DNA of 64,000 nt from Climacium dendroides (taxonomy: Eukaryota > Streptophyta > Bryopsida > Hypnales > Climaciaceae). The notes beneath the pieces are model-generated. The model was not told the DNA's origin. It made no database searches and worked only from the letters and a program-made list of their open reading frames with translations. The stretch is taken from NCBI GenBank assembly GCA_950106755.1, contig OX467083.1, positions 49,986,555 to 50,050,554 on the forward strand, read 5' to 3'. Position numbers and translations under genes: made by a program. Below, piece after piece: positions 48,580 to 58,826 of this stretch; within the stretch, counting starts at the first letter, position 1; each line of letters starts with the position of its first letter.

Positions 48580-49105
48580 ATCGAAGGTTGAACCCCCTTC
48601 TCTTAAAATGACTCAATCACTCATAACTTCTTGAATTGATATAAAAACTTATCCACACAAACTAGACTAGTATGCACAACTTTTCTAAATTTTTTTTTAT
48701 TGAAAACGGGCAGTGTATGAAGAAGAAATAAGCCGCTGAAGTTCACTCTAATGAAAAACTATTAGGGTTTTGAACTTTGAATTGCTCCAAAACATTCAAA
48801 ACAACTTGAATTGATATGAAAATTTTACCACAATAACTAGACTTCAAGGGAAACATGACCCAACAAATTTTATTCAAAACAAACATTGGATGAAGGAGAT
48901 ACAAGCCCCCAAAGTTGCAGCCATCAAATGCAGTTTGGTGAACTCAAATTGAACCTGTGAACTTTGATTGACTTTCGAAAAATCAGTACATCTTGGATTG
49001 ATCTGAAAATTTTACTGCACAAACTAGACTAGTATGCACAATTTTTCCAACAATTTTTTTTTTTATTGAATTTGGACATTGGATGCAAAAGTTACAGCAC
49101 TTTGA
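48580..49105. repeat. Three diverged tandem units of about 200 bp
   Basis: Each unit contains TTGAATTGAT-TGAAAA, 'AAACTAGACT(A/T)', ATGCACAA or ACATGACCCAA, a TTTTATTGAA-like block, then 'CATTGGATG'. Units start near 48.60, 48.77 and 48.98 kb and are only moderately similar. No coding sequence is seen. Confidence 0.5.
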
Positions 49106-49120
49106 ATTGGACTCAAACTC

Positions 49121-50100
49121 TCAGAGGCCACTTTTGAGCTCCTGAGGCATTGAGGGGTTAAGGTTTAAGAATGCTGGCTGTATGGAACAAGCCACAACCA
49201 GCACATCAGTTTTGTTCATATTAACTCCATTCATATAACTTAGAGCTTCCTGAAGTTCTGGATCTGCACTGGCTTCAGGTCCAATCCACCATAATTGCAC
49301 CTCAATTGCCTGATTGATATGCACAATCTCATGTTCTCAAAGCCACAGAGAGTGATGAATTTCAATGAGATCTCACCAGGATACTAAACATTCTTGTATC
49401 AGGTATGGCAATGTTAAGCACATCCACTGACTGCATCCATGGAGAATTGTTTACTGAAGTAGTTCTAGCCTCATTACAAAACAAACTCCTCTTGGGCTTG
49501 AGGAGACAGACAGCCCAATCCATCAGTAAACAGTACAGTCACCATAATGAGCTATTGATCAGTGTGAGAGGGTGGCTCCAAGCATGGCAATCGATTGACA
49601 AGATGGCCACCGATGGAATGGCAGGAGTGTCAATTAGGCGGGGTTTTCAGACCATGCTGGACACAGCAAGGAGCTACCCGTAGCAGCAAAATTACTAGAA
49701 GCAAATTCCACAGTGATGCAACAAGTTCATGGCCTAATGTTGGAAGGAGCTTCCTGTGGACTTTGGTGTGGGATCTTGCACTAATTGGAGTCCCGTTGCT
49801 GCTAGTGTGGACTCTTGATTCACACCAGCCTCAGAAAGAGATGGTCGATATTTCTCTGGAAAGAATTTGGTGGACATTGTGGTTAGATTCAATGTTGCAA
49901 AGAGTGTAGGACAGGTTTCTTAATTTCACAATCATGTGCAATGTTGTTCTTACAAACGGCCTGTTGTGCCATTCAAAGAATTTTGCATAATGGAGTTCAT
50001 CGGAAAGAGAGTGCAATGTGGGATCAGGAGTTGGAGTTTGTGAAAAATACAGGACGAAATCCTCAAGGTAACAGGCTTAGGAATCGCCTGTCTGAGAGCT
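49121..50100. other. GC-richer segment with unrecognised, possibly decayed, coding fragments
   Basis: This 1-kb patch is visibly less AT-rich than its surroundings. On the minus strand 49121-49324 encodes INQAIEVQLWWIGPEASADP followed by ELQEALSYMNGV and TDVLVVACSIQPAF, which has protein-like composition. On the plus strand 49405-49683 is open for 92 codons (LFTEVVLASLQNKLLLGLRR, then AWQSIDKMATDGMAGVSIRR). I recognise neither. The mixture of strands and early stops suggests a captured or decayed gene fragment rather than a working gene. Confidence 0.4.
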
Positions 50101-50253
50101 GAAACTGAATTTTGAGGAGGTGAAGCTTCTTCAAATGATATTCAGTGAATTACCTTTCAAAGACAAGTGGAATTGGCATCTAACCCAAGTCGTTTCATAT
50201 TTTTTGGAGCTTTGTAGAATTAGTTAGAAAATTTTTGAAGTTGAAATGGCAAA

Positions 50254-50403
50254 GGGCTCTAAAATCGCTTGCCTCCTAAAATGTACACGGTTTGTACATT
50301 ACTAAAGGCTATGAAAAAGAAACATGTACACATAGTGTACATTTGAGGAAGTGGGCAATTTTAGAGCCTATGCGATTTTAGAGCCTGTGCGATTTTAGAG
50401 CCC
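50254..50403. mobile_element. Small TIR element (150 bp) with triplicated end motif
   Basis: It begins GGGCTCTAAAATCGC and ends GCGATTTTAGAGCCC, an exact 15-bp inverted repeat. GCGATTTTAGAGCC or its variant is repeated three times at the right end. Inner GTACAC/GTGTAC inverted pieces are present. I could not find a target duplication. Confidence 0.7.
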
Positions 50404-50409
50404 GTTACC

Positions 50410-51254
50410 TTAGGAGCACCAAAATTGGGGTCTGATGGAGTTTGATGTTGTGTTTCTTTTGTACTATTCTAAATTGCACCTTCTTCTATGGGAATGTGTG
50501 GAAAAAAATTTCAGAAACTTTGCATGTGCAGATTGAAAGATTATAACGTTTGGAGCTAGAAGAATTTTTTTTTTTTTTTACCTTGCTAGACATGGCCAAC
50601 AACCTTTAATTCCTCCTAGAGTGAGATTTTTATACTATGCATGTTTTTTTTTACATTTACTTCTTATATCATATAAGTTACATACCTACCAAATTTCAAA
50701 AGTAAATGAAGAATTTTGCTAAAGTATTCCAAAGCTGCCCAAGCTACCATAAAAGTTTAGGGCAACATAACTTTGGATCTAGGCACCTAATTGGAAAAAA
50801 AATTAAATTTCCACTAAGGGGGTACATGTATCAAATTTTTGTGAACATCCGACCAAAATTGACTTTATAGGAACCTACCTAGGTTTTCATTTGTGCATTC
50901 AATGGACAATTGTTCTTTGGGGGTTAACTCCAATATAGATTATAATTGGTAATTTTTTGGATCTTTGCATAACTAACATTCAATTTTTATGCAATTCCAA
51001 TCAAGCATACCAAATTTTAGTTTTAAACACCCAAAACTCCATTTTGGGTGAATTGTTCCATTTAATATTCATGGTTTTACTTGATATTTGGTTGGAAAAC
51101 ATTGGTGATGAAGTTTTAAAATCTGATTGAATAGATTTGTAGGAAACATTCATATACACATTTTTTATAATTGTCCCCCTCTCTTTCATTAAATAAAAAA
51201 AAATTGATCTATAAAAAGTTCATTGTAAAGTGTCTTAAGACCAAACTTTGTAAA

Positions 51255-51285
<31 letters not shown>

Positions 51286-52075
51286 TTTAATTTTTTAAAT
51301 TTTTTTCTGTATATTTCTTTGTAAAACTTACCAATCAAACAGTGCACGAAACATAGGAAAACTTGGAGCGGACTAGAGAACATGTAATGTTAGTGATGGT
51401 ACAAAGGAAGGATGGCAAGTGGTGAATATTACAAACCAAATAAATGCACAAACTTGCTCTTTTGTTGGTCATTCTATCCAAAATCACTATTCAACTAAAA
51501 ATTTAGGTGATAGAATTAGACTTTGGAGTTAACTTGAATACAACCTTAAGATGTAACTTCACATAATTAATCTACATAGATAGGATTCTAGAATCATAAA
51601 ATGCTTTGAAAACAAGTCTTAAATTAAAAACACAACTTAGCAAGAAAATAGGAAGGAACCCCATTCTCAAATAAAATTAAGTCTTAATAATCCAAAACCT
51701 CAAAAAATACTTAAAACCATAAAGACCTAGCTAAAACCCTTGGATGCAGTTTCAAAGATCCAATTCCATCCAAAACTTTAAACTCCTTTAGTTCATGCTA
51801 AAGATATCCACTTGAAGAGTTTGATAGCTTTTTAGGATTTGTATAACTTCTTTTATGCAATTAAAATTCAAAAACTAGAAATTGTAGGCTTTGGATAGGA
51901 GTTATATTAAGATTCAAAGAATAAGTAGATACAAAATTAACCACATAAGAAAATTCTAAAGACTTTGGGTTTCATTTTTAATCTTCTCAATTTGAATATA
52001 TAGTTCTTAAAACTATTAAAAAAAATTCAAAAAATAGGTAAAAACTGAAGGAATTATAAATGGATGAAGTTTAAA
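50410..52075. other. Gene-free AT-rich DNA with a (TA)n tract
   Basis: There is no supported gene. The segment ending GGGGGTTAAC near 50.93 kb resembles the right end of the TTAA-flanked element at 6.07 kb (both have GACAA...CTTT(A/G)GGGG), but no left border was found. A (TA)n tract occupies about 51,257-51,282. Confidence 0.4.
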
Positions 52076-52080
52076 CATAA

Positions 52081-52252
52081 CACTACTAGAAATTTCAGCA
52101 ATTTCAGTCGATTTGGTCGCGTTGATTTGGCCATTTTTTGACAAAAATTTGCTGAAATCAACAGATTTCTGTTGATTTCAGCAAATTTTTGTCAAAAAAT
52201 GGCCAAATCAACGCGACCAAATCGACTGAAATTGCTGAAATTTCTAGTAGTG
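52081..52252. mobile_element. CACTA-type hairpin MITE, 172 bp, TSD TAA
   Basis: The ends are CACTACTAGAAATTTCAGC and GCTGAAATTTCTAGTAGTG. It is a nearly perfect palindrome over its full length, with TTTGGTCGCGTTGATTTGGC in the left arm and its exact reverse complement in the right. The TSD is TAA at 52078-52080 and 52253-52255. It is non-coding. Confidence 0.9.
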
Positions 52253-52650
52253 TAAAGGTTTCACCCAATACTTTGGATCCTCATATTTTTCTCACCCACA
52301 CTTATAATTAGACTTGTAATGCCATTTTGGAATTATTATAGCATTATCTAGAATATTCTAAATCCAAAATATCCATAAAAAACAATTGAAAATTGAGTGC
52401 TAGGGCTTTTTTTTCTAAAAATTAGCCAAAATTACAAAAACCTAAATTCCCTCGTTTGAATACTTTTTGCTTAAAGAATGAAATATCTAAGACTAAACAT
52501 CACTAAAAAAATTATTCATTGTCCATTGCTTGAAATGCCAATTAGACAATGCTTACATCCAATCCTAAGAATTGTACATCAAGAAAACAAAAACACAATT
52601 GTGTCCACTTTATCCAAAAGGTAGGGATAAAAGGCTCACGTGATAGTACA

Positions 52651-53212
52651 TGATAGCCTATATAAGAGTTTTTTGAGATTGGAGGTGACACAAGCAAATA
52701 AAAATTGTGTTAGCACATTAAAATGCACTTCCAAAAACTTGAAGTTCAAATGAAGAGTTATCAAACTCATTACACAATCTACCTTTCAATTGTTGAAATG
52801 CAATTTTTTTTTATAAGTAGATATTGCAAATGACTCCAAATCATCACTTGCATGTTTAAATTTTCAATGGTAAAAATCATGAAAACACTTTTTTCTTTCC
52901 ATTGGGACCAATTTCAAAACAAGTGAAGAAGTACAATTTTTTAGATCTCAAAATCAAGTAAAGGCAAGCTTTGCTCAAAGTTGGGAAATCAAGTAAAATT
53001 ACCAAGCTTTAGTCTTTGACTACTGGTATATATATGCCTTTGAAGACCTCTCAAAAGCCAAATATTTACCTTTTTGGTGTAAAATAAAAGCTTCCAATAG
53101 TTGACCTTCAATATTACCGTTAAAATTTCTCAAAACAGTCAAAGAAATTTAACTGTGCACACACCCAAGTTGAAATTTTGGATCAACCATATATGGTTGA
53201 TAAGGCAATTTA
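52651..53212 (+). repeat. Dispersed repeat family A, copy 3 (5' truncated)
   Basis: The copy starts inside the family consensus near TATAAGAGTTTTTTGAGATT and runs through AATTGTGTTAGCACA, TTCAATTGTTGAAATGCAAT, AAAATCATGAAAACACTTTT and GGTATATATATGCCTTTGA to a degenerate end near 53.21 kb. It preserves the empty site corresponding to the 633-bp insertion in copy 2. Confidence 0.7.
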
Positions 53213-53464
53213 TATGGGTTGAGTGAAATAGTTGGTACATTTTGGAAAAGTGCGTGGAAAGGTGTTTTATTGACTACCTAAACCATTGCATCAGTTCGGA
53301 GTTAGTGCTTCACATAAATTTCCAAAATTGAATAATTTTATCACTATATGAACTTTGGATTTATAACCATAGTTTACAAGCTTTTTAATTATAGGATGAC
53401 ACGTATGGAAAATTGAAGTGCACCAAAATTTATCCACTAAAATTCCAAGCCTTTCCAAGCGTGT

Positions 53465-54503
53465 TTTTCTTATGAAAAAAGAGCATGGGCTTATAGTTAT
53501 CTTCAACAAAGCAATTTTTTTTTTTTCTTCAAAATCTAACTATATAGATGCTTAAAGAATTTCCTTATTAGTGTACATATAAGTTTTTAGTGTGAAATTG
53601 CATAGGAGTTGTAAGATTATATGAGAGAAATGTACATATCCTAATTTTAATATATTGTCCATCCCCATAATGTTTTAGAAATTTGCATATAAGAGTTTTT
53701 TGAGATTGGAGGTGACACAAGCAAATAAAAATTCAGTTAGCACATCAAAATGCATTTATGAAAACCTTAAGTTCAAATGAAGAGCTATCAAACTCATTAC
53801 ACAATCCACCTTGCAATTGTTGAAATGCAATTTTTTTTATAAGTAGAAATAGCAAATAACTCTAAATCATCAATTGCATGTTTAAGTTTTCAATGGTGAA
53901 AATCATGAAAACACTTTTTCTTTCCATTGGAACCAATTTTAAAGCAAATGGAGAAGTACAATTTTAAAAATCTTAAATCAAGTGAATTAGCACATTAGAT
54001 GTTTTTGGGGACATTGGAGGATTGTTTAAGGCCCATTTCCTATGTTGTAAACCAGCCACCATTTGCCAAAAAAATTTAAATTTTAAAATTAAAAAATATT
54101 GAAAAGAATATTTTAAAAATTAATTAAATATTATTATGTGGCATGGTAGTAGTTTTGTTACGTTAGATTGCTGATTTTACACAATGCTTTCATTCCCAAT
54201 AGTCCAAGAACTCACAACCTTTACAATCTCAAAATCTCATCTAATGAACTTTGCTCAAAGTTGGAAAATGAATTAAAATTGGCAAGCTTTAATCTTCCAC
54301 TAATGGTTCATGTATGTTTTTGAAGACCTCTCAAAAATCAAATATTTATCTTTATTGATGAAAAATAAAAGTTTTCAATAGTTAACCTTCAAAACTGTCC
54401 TTATAGTTTTTTTGAATGGTCAAAAGGAATTTCATTTTCCACACAAAAATGAGCTTGAAATTTTAATTGACCATATATGGTTGGTTAGGTAGTTAGGGAT
54501 TAA
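53465..54503 (+). repeat. Dispersed repeat family A, copy 4 (interrupted)
   Basis: Family-A blocks run from GAGCATGGGCTTATAGTTAT to about 53.99 kb, then resume at GCTCAAAGTTGGAAAATGAA (54.25 kb) and end AGGGATTAA at 54503. About 250 bp of unrelated sequence (roughly 53,990-54,240) separates the two parts, probably another insertion whose exact borders I could not fix. Confidence 0.65.
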
Positions 54504-54858
54504 GCTTGTAGTGAAATTTATAGATTTTTAAAGTTTATTTTGTAATCAATATGAACTTTCTTCACTTCCTCTTCAAAAATTCATGATAATTTCAAATCTT
54601 CACAAATAAATTTGTTTCCTTATTTACACATAGAAGACTTGTGATTTTAGCTTTGGCAAATAAAAATAAGTTTTCTCGATTCATATATATCCTCAAAACA
54701 TGAGTACATAGAGACTTTATAGAATTTGAAGTTCAAATCTATGGTTAACTATGTGGTGAAAAGATGCCCCCCTCCCTTGCCCCGCCCCTCTCATTTTTTA
54801 TTTAAAAATTTTTTAGACCGTAGATTTTTTCATAGAAAAATAAATAAATTCAATCTCC

Positions 54859-55173
54859 CACTAAAAGAAAACCATGTTGTCTATAAGTTTAAACTAGGTT
54901 GGGAATGAGCAAATCATGTCATATGGATTTTGTTGAGAACCGCGTTTTCAACACTGAAATTCTGCATTGGAATGTTGTTTTCAACGTAACATTCTGCATT
55001 GGAGTGTAAAGTTTTGCGTTGGAATGCACTCCAACGTAGAATGTTACGTTGAAAATAACATTTCAATGCAGAATTTCAACGTTGGAAATGCGGTTCTCAA
55101 CAAAATCCATATGACATGGTTTGCTCGTTCCCAACGCAATTTAAACGCATGAGCAACATAGTTTCTTCTAGTG
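54859..55173. mobile_element. CACTA-type hairpin MITE, 315 bp, TSD TCC
   Basis: The left end is CACTAAAAGAAAACCATGTT and the right end, reverse-complemented, is CACTAGAAGAAACTATGTTG. The arms fold over most of the length (for example CATATGGATTTTGTTGAGAA against TTCTCAACAAAATCCATATG). The TSD is TCC at 54856-54858 and 55174-55176. The TIR 'CACTA-AAGAAA-C-ATGTT' makes it a relative of the element at 42,394 rather than of the CACTACTAG group. Confidence 0.87.
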
Positions 55174-55189
55174 TCCAAGCCGTTGATTT

Positions 55190-55390
55190 GGGATATGAAT
55201 ACATATATGAAAACAAATATGGATTATAGATACATGTACAAAAGATGGATATGGATGCAAATATGAATACAACTACGGATACATATATAGAAGATGGATT
55301 TGAATACAAAATATAGATACAAGTATAGAAAACAAATGTGGATATAAATATGGATACGAGTATGGTTATGGTTACAAAAGACGTATACAT
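55190..55390. repeat. Degenerate GGATA(T/C)-type minisatellite
   Basis: About 200 bp consists of imperfect GATATGGATACAAATATG-like units with drifted period. It is translated on the minus strand as a Tyr/Ser/Ile-rich peptide that is an artefact of the repeat. Confidence 0.65.
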
Positions 55391-55454
55391 GTATACACTA
55401 AAATTCCATATCAATTGCAAAAACCCATATCAATCTGAAATTACAAATTAGGGA

Positions 55455-55545
55455 TGGGAGGATGTTTAGGGTTTGGGTTGGATTTGGGTTTGGATTTTAG
55501 TTTTGGTTGGGTTGGGTTTGGGGTTGAAGTTGGGTTGGTGAATTA
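55455..55545 (+). repeat. Degenerate GGGTTTGG minisatellite
   Basis: TTTAGGGTTTGGGTTGGATT-like units with TTGGGTTTGG and TTGGGTTGG repeats occupy about 80 bp. They superficially resemble plant telomere sequence but are too irregular to be an interstitial telomere. Confidence 0.6.
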
Positions 55546-55559
55546 AAAGAAATATTTAA

Positions 55560-58310
55560 TTTGAGTTGGGGTGTGTGTGGAGGGTGGAGAATTAAAAAAA
55601 TATTTAATTTGGATAGGAGGTTGGTAATAAACCTTTGCCTCACTATCCACTCAAAATATAGGGTATCACTATCCATACAATCTATGGTTAACTAATTATA
55701 AGTCCATCTTTTAAGGATTAAGAGTTTGAAAATTGTAGAATATTATCTTCTAGCCATTTGTTCACAATAGAGATTTTTGGAATTACATATTATATGAACA
55801 TCAATTTGAAAATAAAAATCACCATATTTTATATTCTTTTTAGATATCAACATACAAGTTTGTAAAACTTGATTTTCTATATTAATGTTGGTAAATTGTT
55901 TTGAAGATGAATCTCAAATGCTCTAGATCTCAAAGGGAGATTGCATTGCAAATTCATATAAAGAAATTTATAGAATAGATTTTAAAATGCTATGAATTGA
56001 TTGTAGTTAAATGTATAATGTTCTTAAATTCATATTTTTTATAACTGTACTTTTAGATTTGACATGTAAAATGAGAATTGAAACACTTCAAATCACTTAA
56101 ATTTTTTATCCCCTTTATAATTAAACATTACAATTTTCCATTCATATATGACATTTTTGTGTTTTCTTTTCCTAAGTGATTCATAGCACATTTAATTTAA
56201 AATAGTAAGTTCAATTACAATCCAAAAATATATATTAAAAAATATCAAAGCTTTGTCTTTTTGTTTAGGTAAAAACAAACTCCAAGAAACTCAACAAGGG
56301 ATCATTTCTATTACTTGGACTTGTGTAAAGTTGATACATAATAAAATGAGGTACTACAACAAAAGATGACTTACACCAAATGAATCAAGGTTTAGGATTT
56401 CCTCTTACTTCATACTTATTGCTTTTACTTGTGAAATTTAAAGAACCTTGAAAAGTAGAGTATTTTGAAGGACTACATTCACTATTAGAAAGAAGGGCTT
56501 ATAGTACAAAATTGTAATGCAAATTGCAATTGTATGATTCGACATGGGCACATAGCTAGCCTTTAGAACCATGCCCTTGCATTGTAGTTTGGTATTCCAA
56601 GACCTCCTTACAAGTGATAATCTACAAAAATCAACATGTTGAATATAAGATAAACCCACCTATGACAAGCAGAATGATTGGTTTGTCCTATTGGCATTGT
56701 TAAAAATTTAATTTTTTTCATACAAGACAAATGTGAGAAATGGGGAGAGTAATTGAATTTTTTTGACAAAGTATGAATTTGTTGTGAATTTTTGAAGTGT
56801 GTTGTCCAATTCATCCAAAAGAGTCTCTAGGCTACTCCAAAACCAATAATAAGTGTATCCATAATGGTTATCTTACCACCTAAAGCAATCACAATAAGTC
56901 CTAACATGGCTATAATATTTTCTAACGTAACCACAATATGAACAAATAAAATAGTCACTTCTTGTGATGAATTTACACTAAAAAGGTGGAACTTCCTATT
57001 GTAAGGTAAAACAACCTATTGTAGTCAAAATCAGGAGTTTGGCCTTATATTGTTGTTGAAATTTTTCAATCTTTTTCATGTGATGACAAGTGTCAAAAAC
57101 AATGAGAGCAATTGCAATTACATTTTTCCAACAATAGTAATCACAATATTTTCTATTATGGAAGGTCTGAAAAGTCAATTTTTACACTGAATTCACACTG
57201 AAAAGTTGGATGTTCTTAATGAGGTCACTAATCACTCCATTATTGTCATGTAAAACATTGATTGTAGCCCCAATTTCACATATCAGAAAAACTTGTACTG
57301 GGATCATTCCCTAAGTGTCCACTATAGGGTCATCTAATAACAACAAGTTGTTCTACCTTAGTCGCTAATAACTCTATCACCATCACCCAAGACATTGATT
57401 GTGATTACTAACTTAACCTAATATAAAGGAAGCAACTCATTTTGACCACTTAAGTAGATACACATATGTGTAGGGTGGATTTCTTCAATGGAAATTTTCT
57501 CCCATGTGTAGAAACAAAGTTTAAAAGGTTTCCATAATTTTCTAAATTTTTATTTTCTCAAAACATAATTACTATGATTTTTTAGCTTCAAATTCTATTC
57601 AACCCATATTGGTCAAATAGATCTTCCTATTTCCGACCAAGGGCTAGTTGCAAAATCCACCCAAAGGTTGGTTGCAATATTGAGAATCTTATAGCCAATC
57701 ATAATGTGCCACAATTGCATTAGGAATTGTGCCATAATTTATCACTACTCATCTCTCCCTACACAAAAAGAGAGCAGCTTATATTCCCAGAATGGGGGGT
57801 TTGATTAAGAATGGGTTGCTTCCCATAGCTCAAATCTTGCTTATTGGAAAAAATCTGTCATGGGTTGATGAAAGACCGTAATGAATCATTCCCTAGGTGC
57901 TTATCATGGGTGGTTTGCTTGTCATAGGCTAGTTTACCTTACATTCCCTCTTCCCTGCTTTAGAATATTCAAATTTGACAATCGAAGTAGATAGCCTATC
58001 TATTCAGAAGAAGAATAACTGTGCTGTTACTGTAAGACCAACATGAATGAAGAGTCAACAAGGGGTACTACATTCCCTCCATCATGTAAGAGTCTGCTTC
58101 AAAGGGAGTCAACTCACAGAGCTACTTACTGTTCTGAACGACATGATTTCCAGAGACACAAATTTCTTTTTTTAATTTTTTTTAAACAAATGAAACGGGA
58201 TTTCATTGCCAAGTACACAACATTTTCAAGGGAACAGTAACAATTTGTGATGGAAACAATTCCACGTTTCACATATTAAAATTACAATTCTTTTACCTTG
58301 ATCTTCACAG
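55560..58310. other. Gene-free AT-rich DNA
   Basis: No gene, RNA gene or bounded element is supported. ORFs are at most 73 codons and lack protein-like features. Confidence 0.4.
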
Positions 58311-58315
58311 AGCAA

Positions 58316-58826
58316 GGTGGGTGGGCAATCTGGCATGTACTGGTGACAGGGAGAGGAGGAAGACAGTGAGCCGCCTTAACTCTCAAGCGCAGGAGTGGGC
58401 TTCTGTCATCACATGTTTGCATCACCGAGCCTGCAAGTGCCGCTGATCGGTTGTGACTTGGGACAACTGGTAGCCTCGCCTTCTTAGGCTACTCTATGCA
58501 GAGTTGATCGGAGGTCCGACGTTTTGTGGTTGAGCACAGCTTCAGTCCCCAACTGGCAGGCTTTGCAGTGCGCCGGTGATGGGAAGCGCACTCTCGTTCA
58601 AGGTGCAGGAAAGTAGAATCCCGATGGTGCTCCCAGTAATTGAATTTCTCGGGAGTCGGCTATCAGTGCATCATCAAATTAAGTTAGGTTCATCGTAAAT
58701 TCACGCATTTGCTCCACACACCGAGTTCAGCACGGGATTTCATTCTTTACCGAGCCGAATTATATATATATACACCACTCGTGCTGATCGAGGTTTTGCG
58801 TTTTAAGCTAGAAGGAAGCAAGCGTG
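58316..58826 (+). promoter_or_regulatory. Promoter and 5' leader of the DEMETER-like gene
   Basis: GC content rises sharply at about 58.32 kb. A clear TATA-type box, ATTATATATATATAC, lies near 58,757-58,773, only about 55-70 bp upstream of ATG 58827, which implies a very short leader if used. An in-frame stop (TAG, about 58,809) precedes the ATG, supporting the start choice. An upstream transcription start with a longer leader, or leader intron, remains possible because the preceding 400 bp is also GC-richer. Confidence 0.4.

Noticed and set aside
55455..55545. Interstitial telomere
   Set aside because: The units (GGGTTTGG, TTGGGTTGG) are irregular and do not form runs of the plant telomere repeat TTTAGGG.
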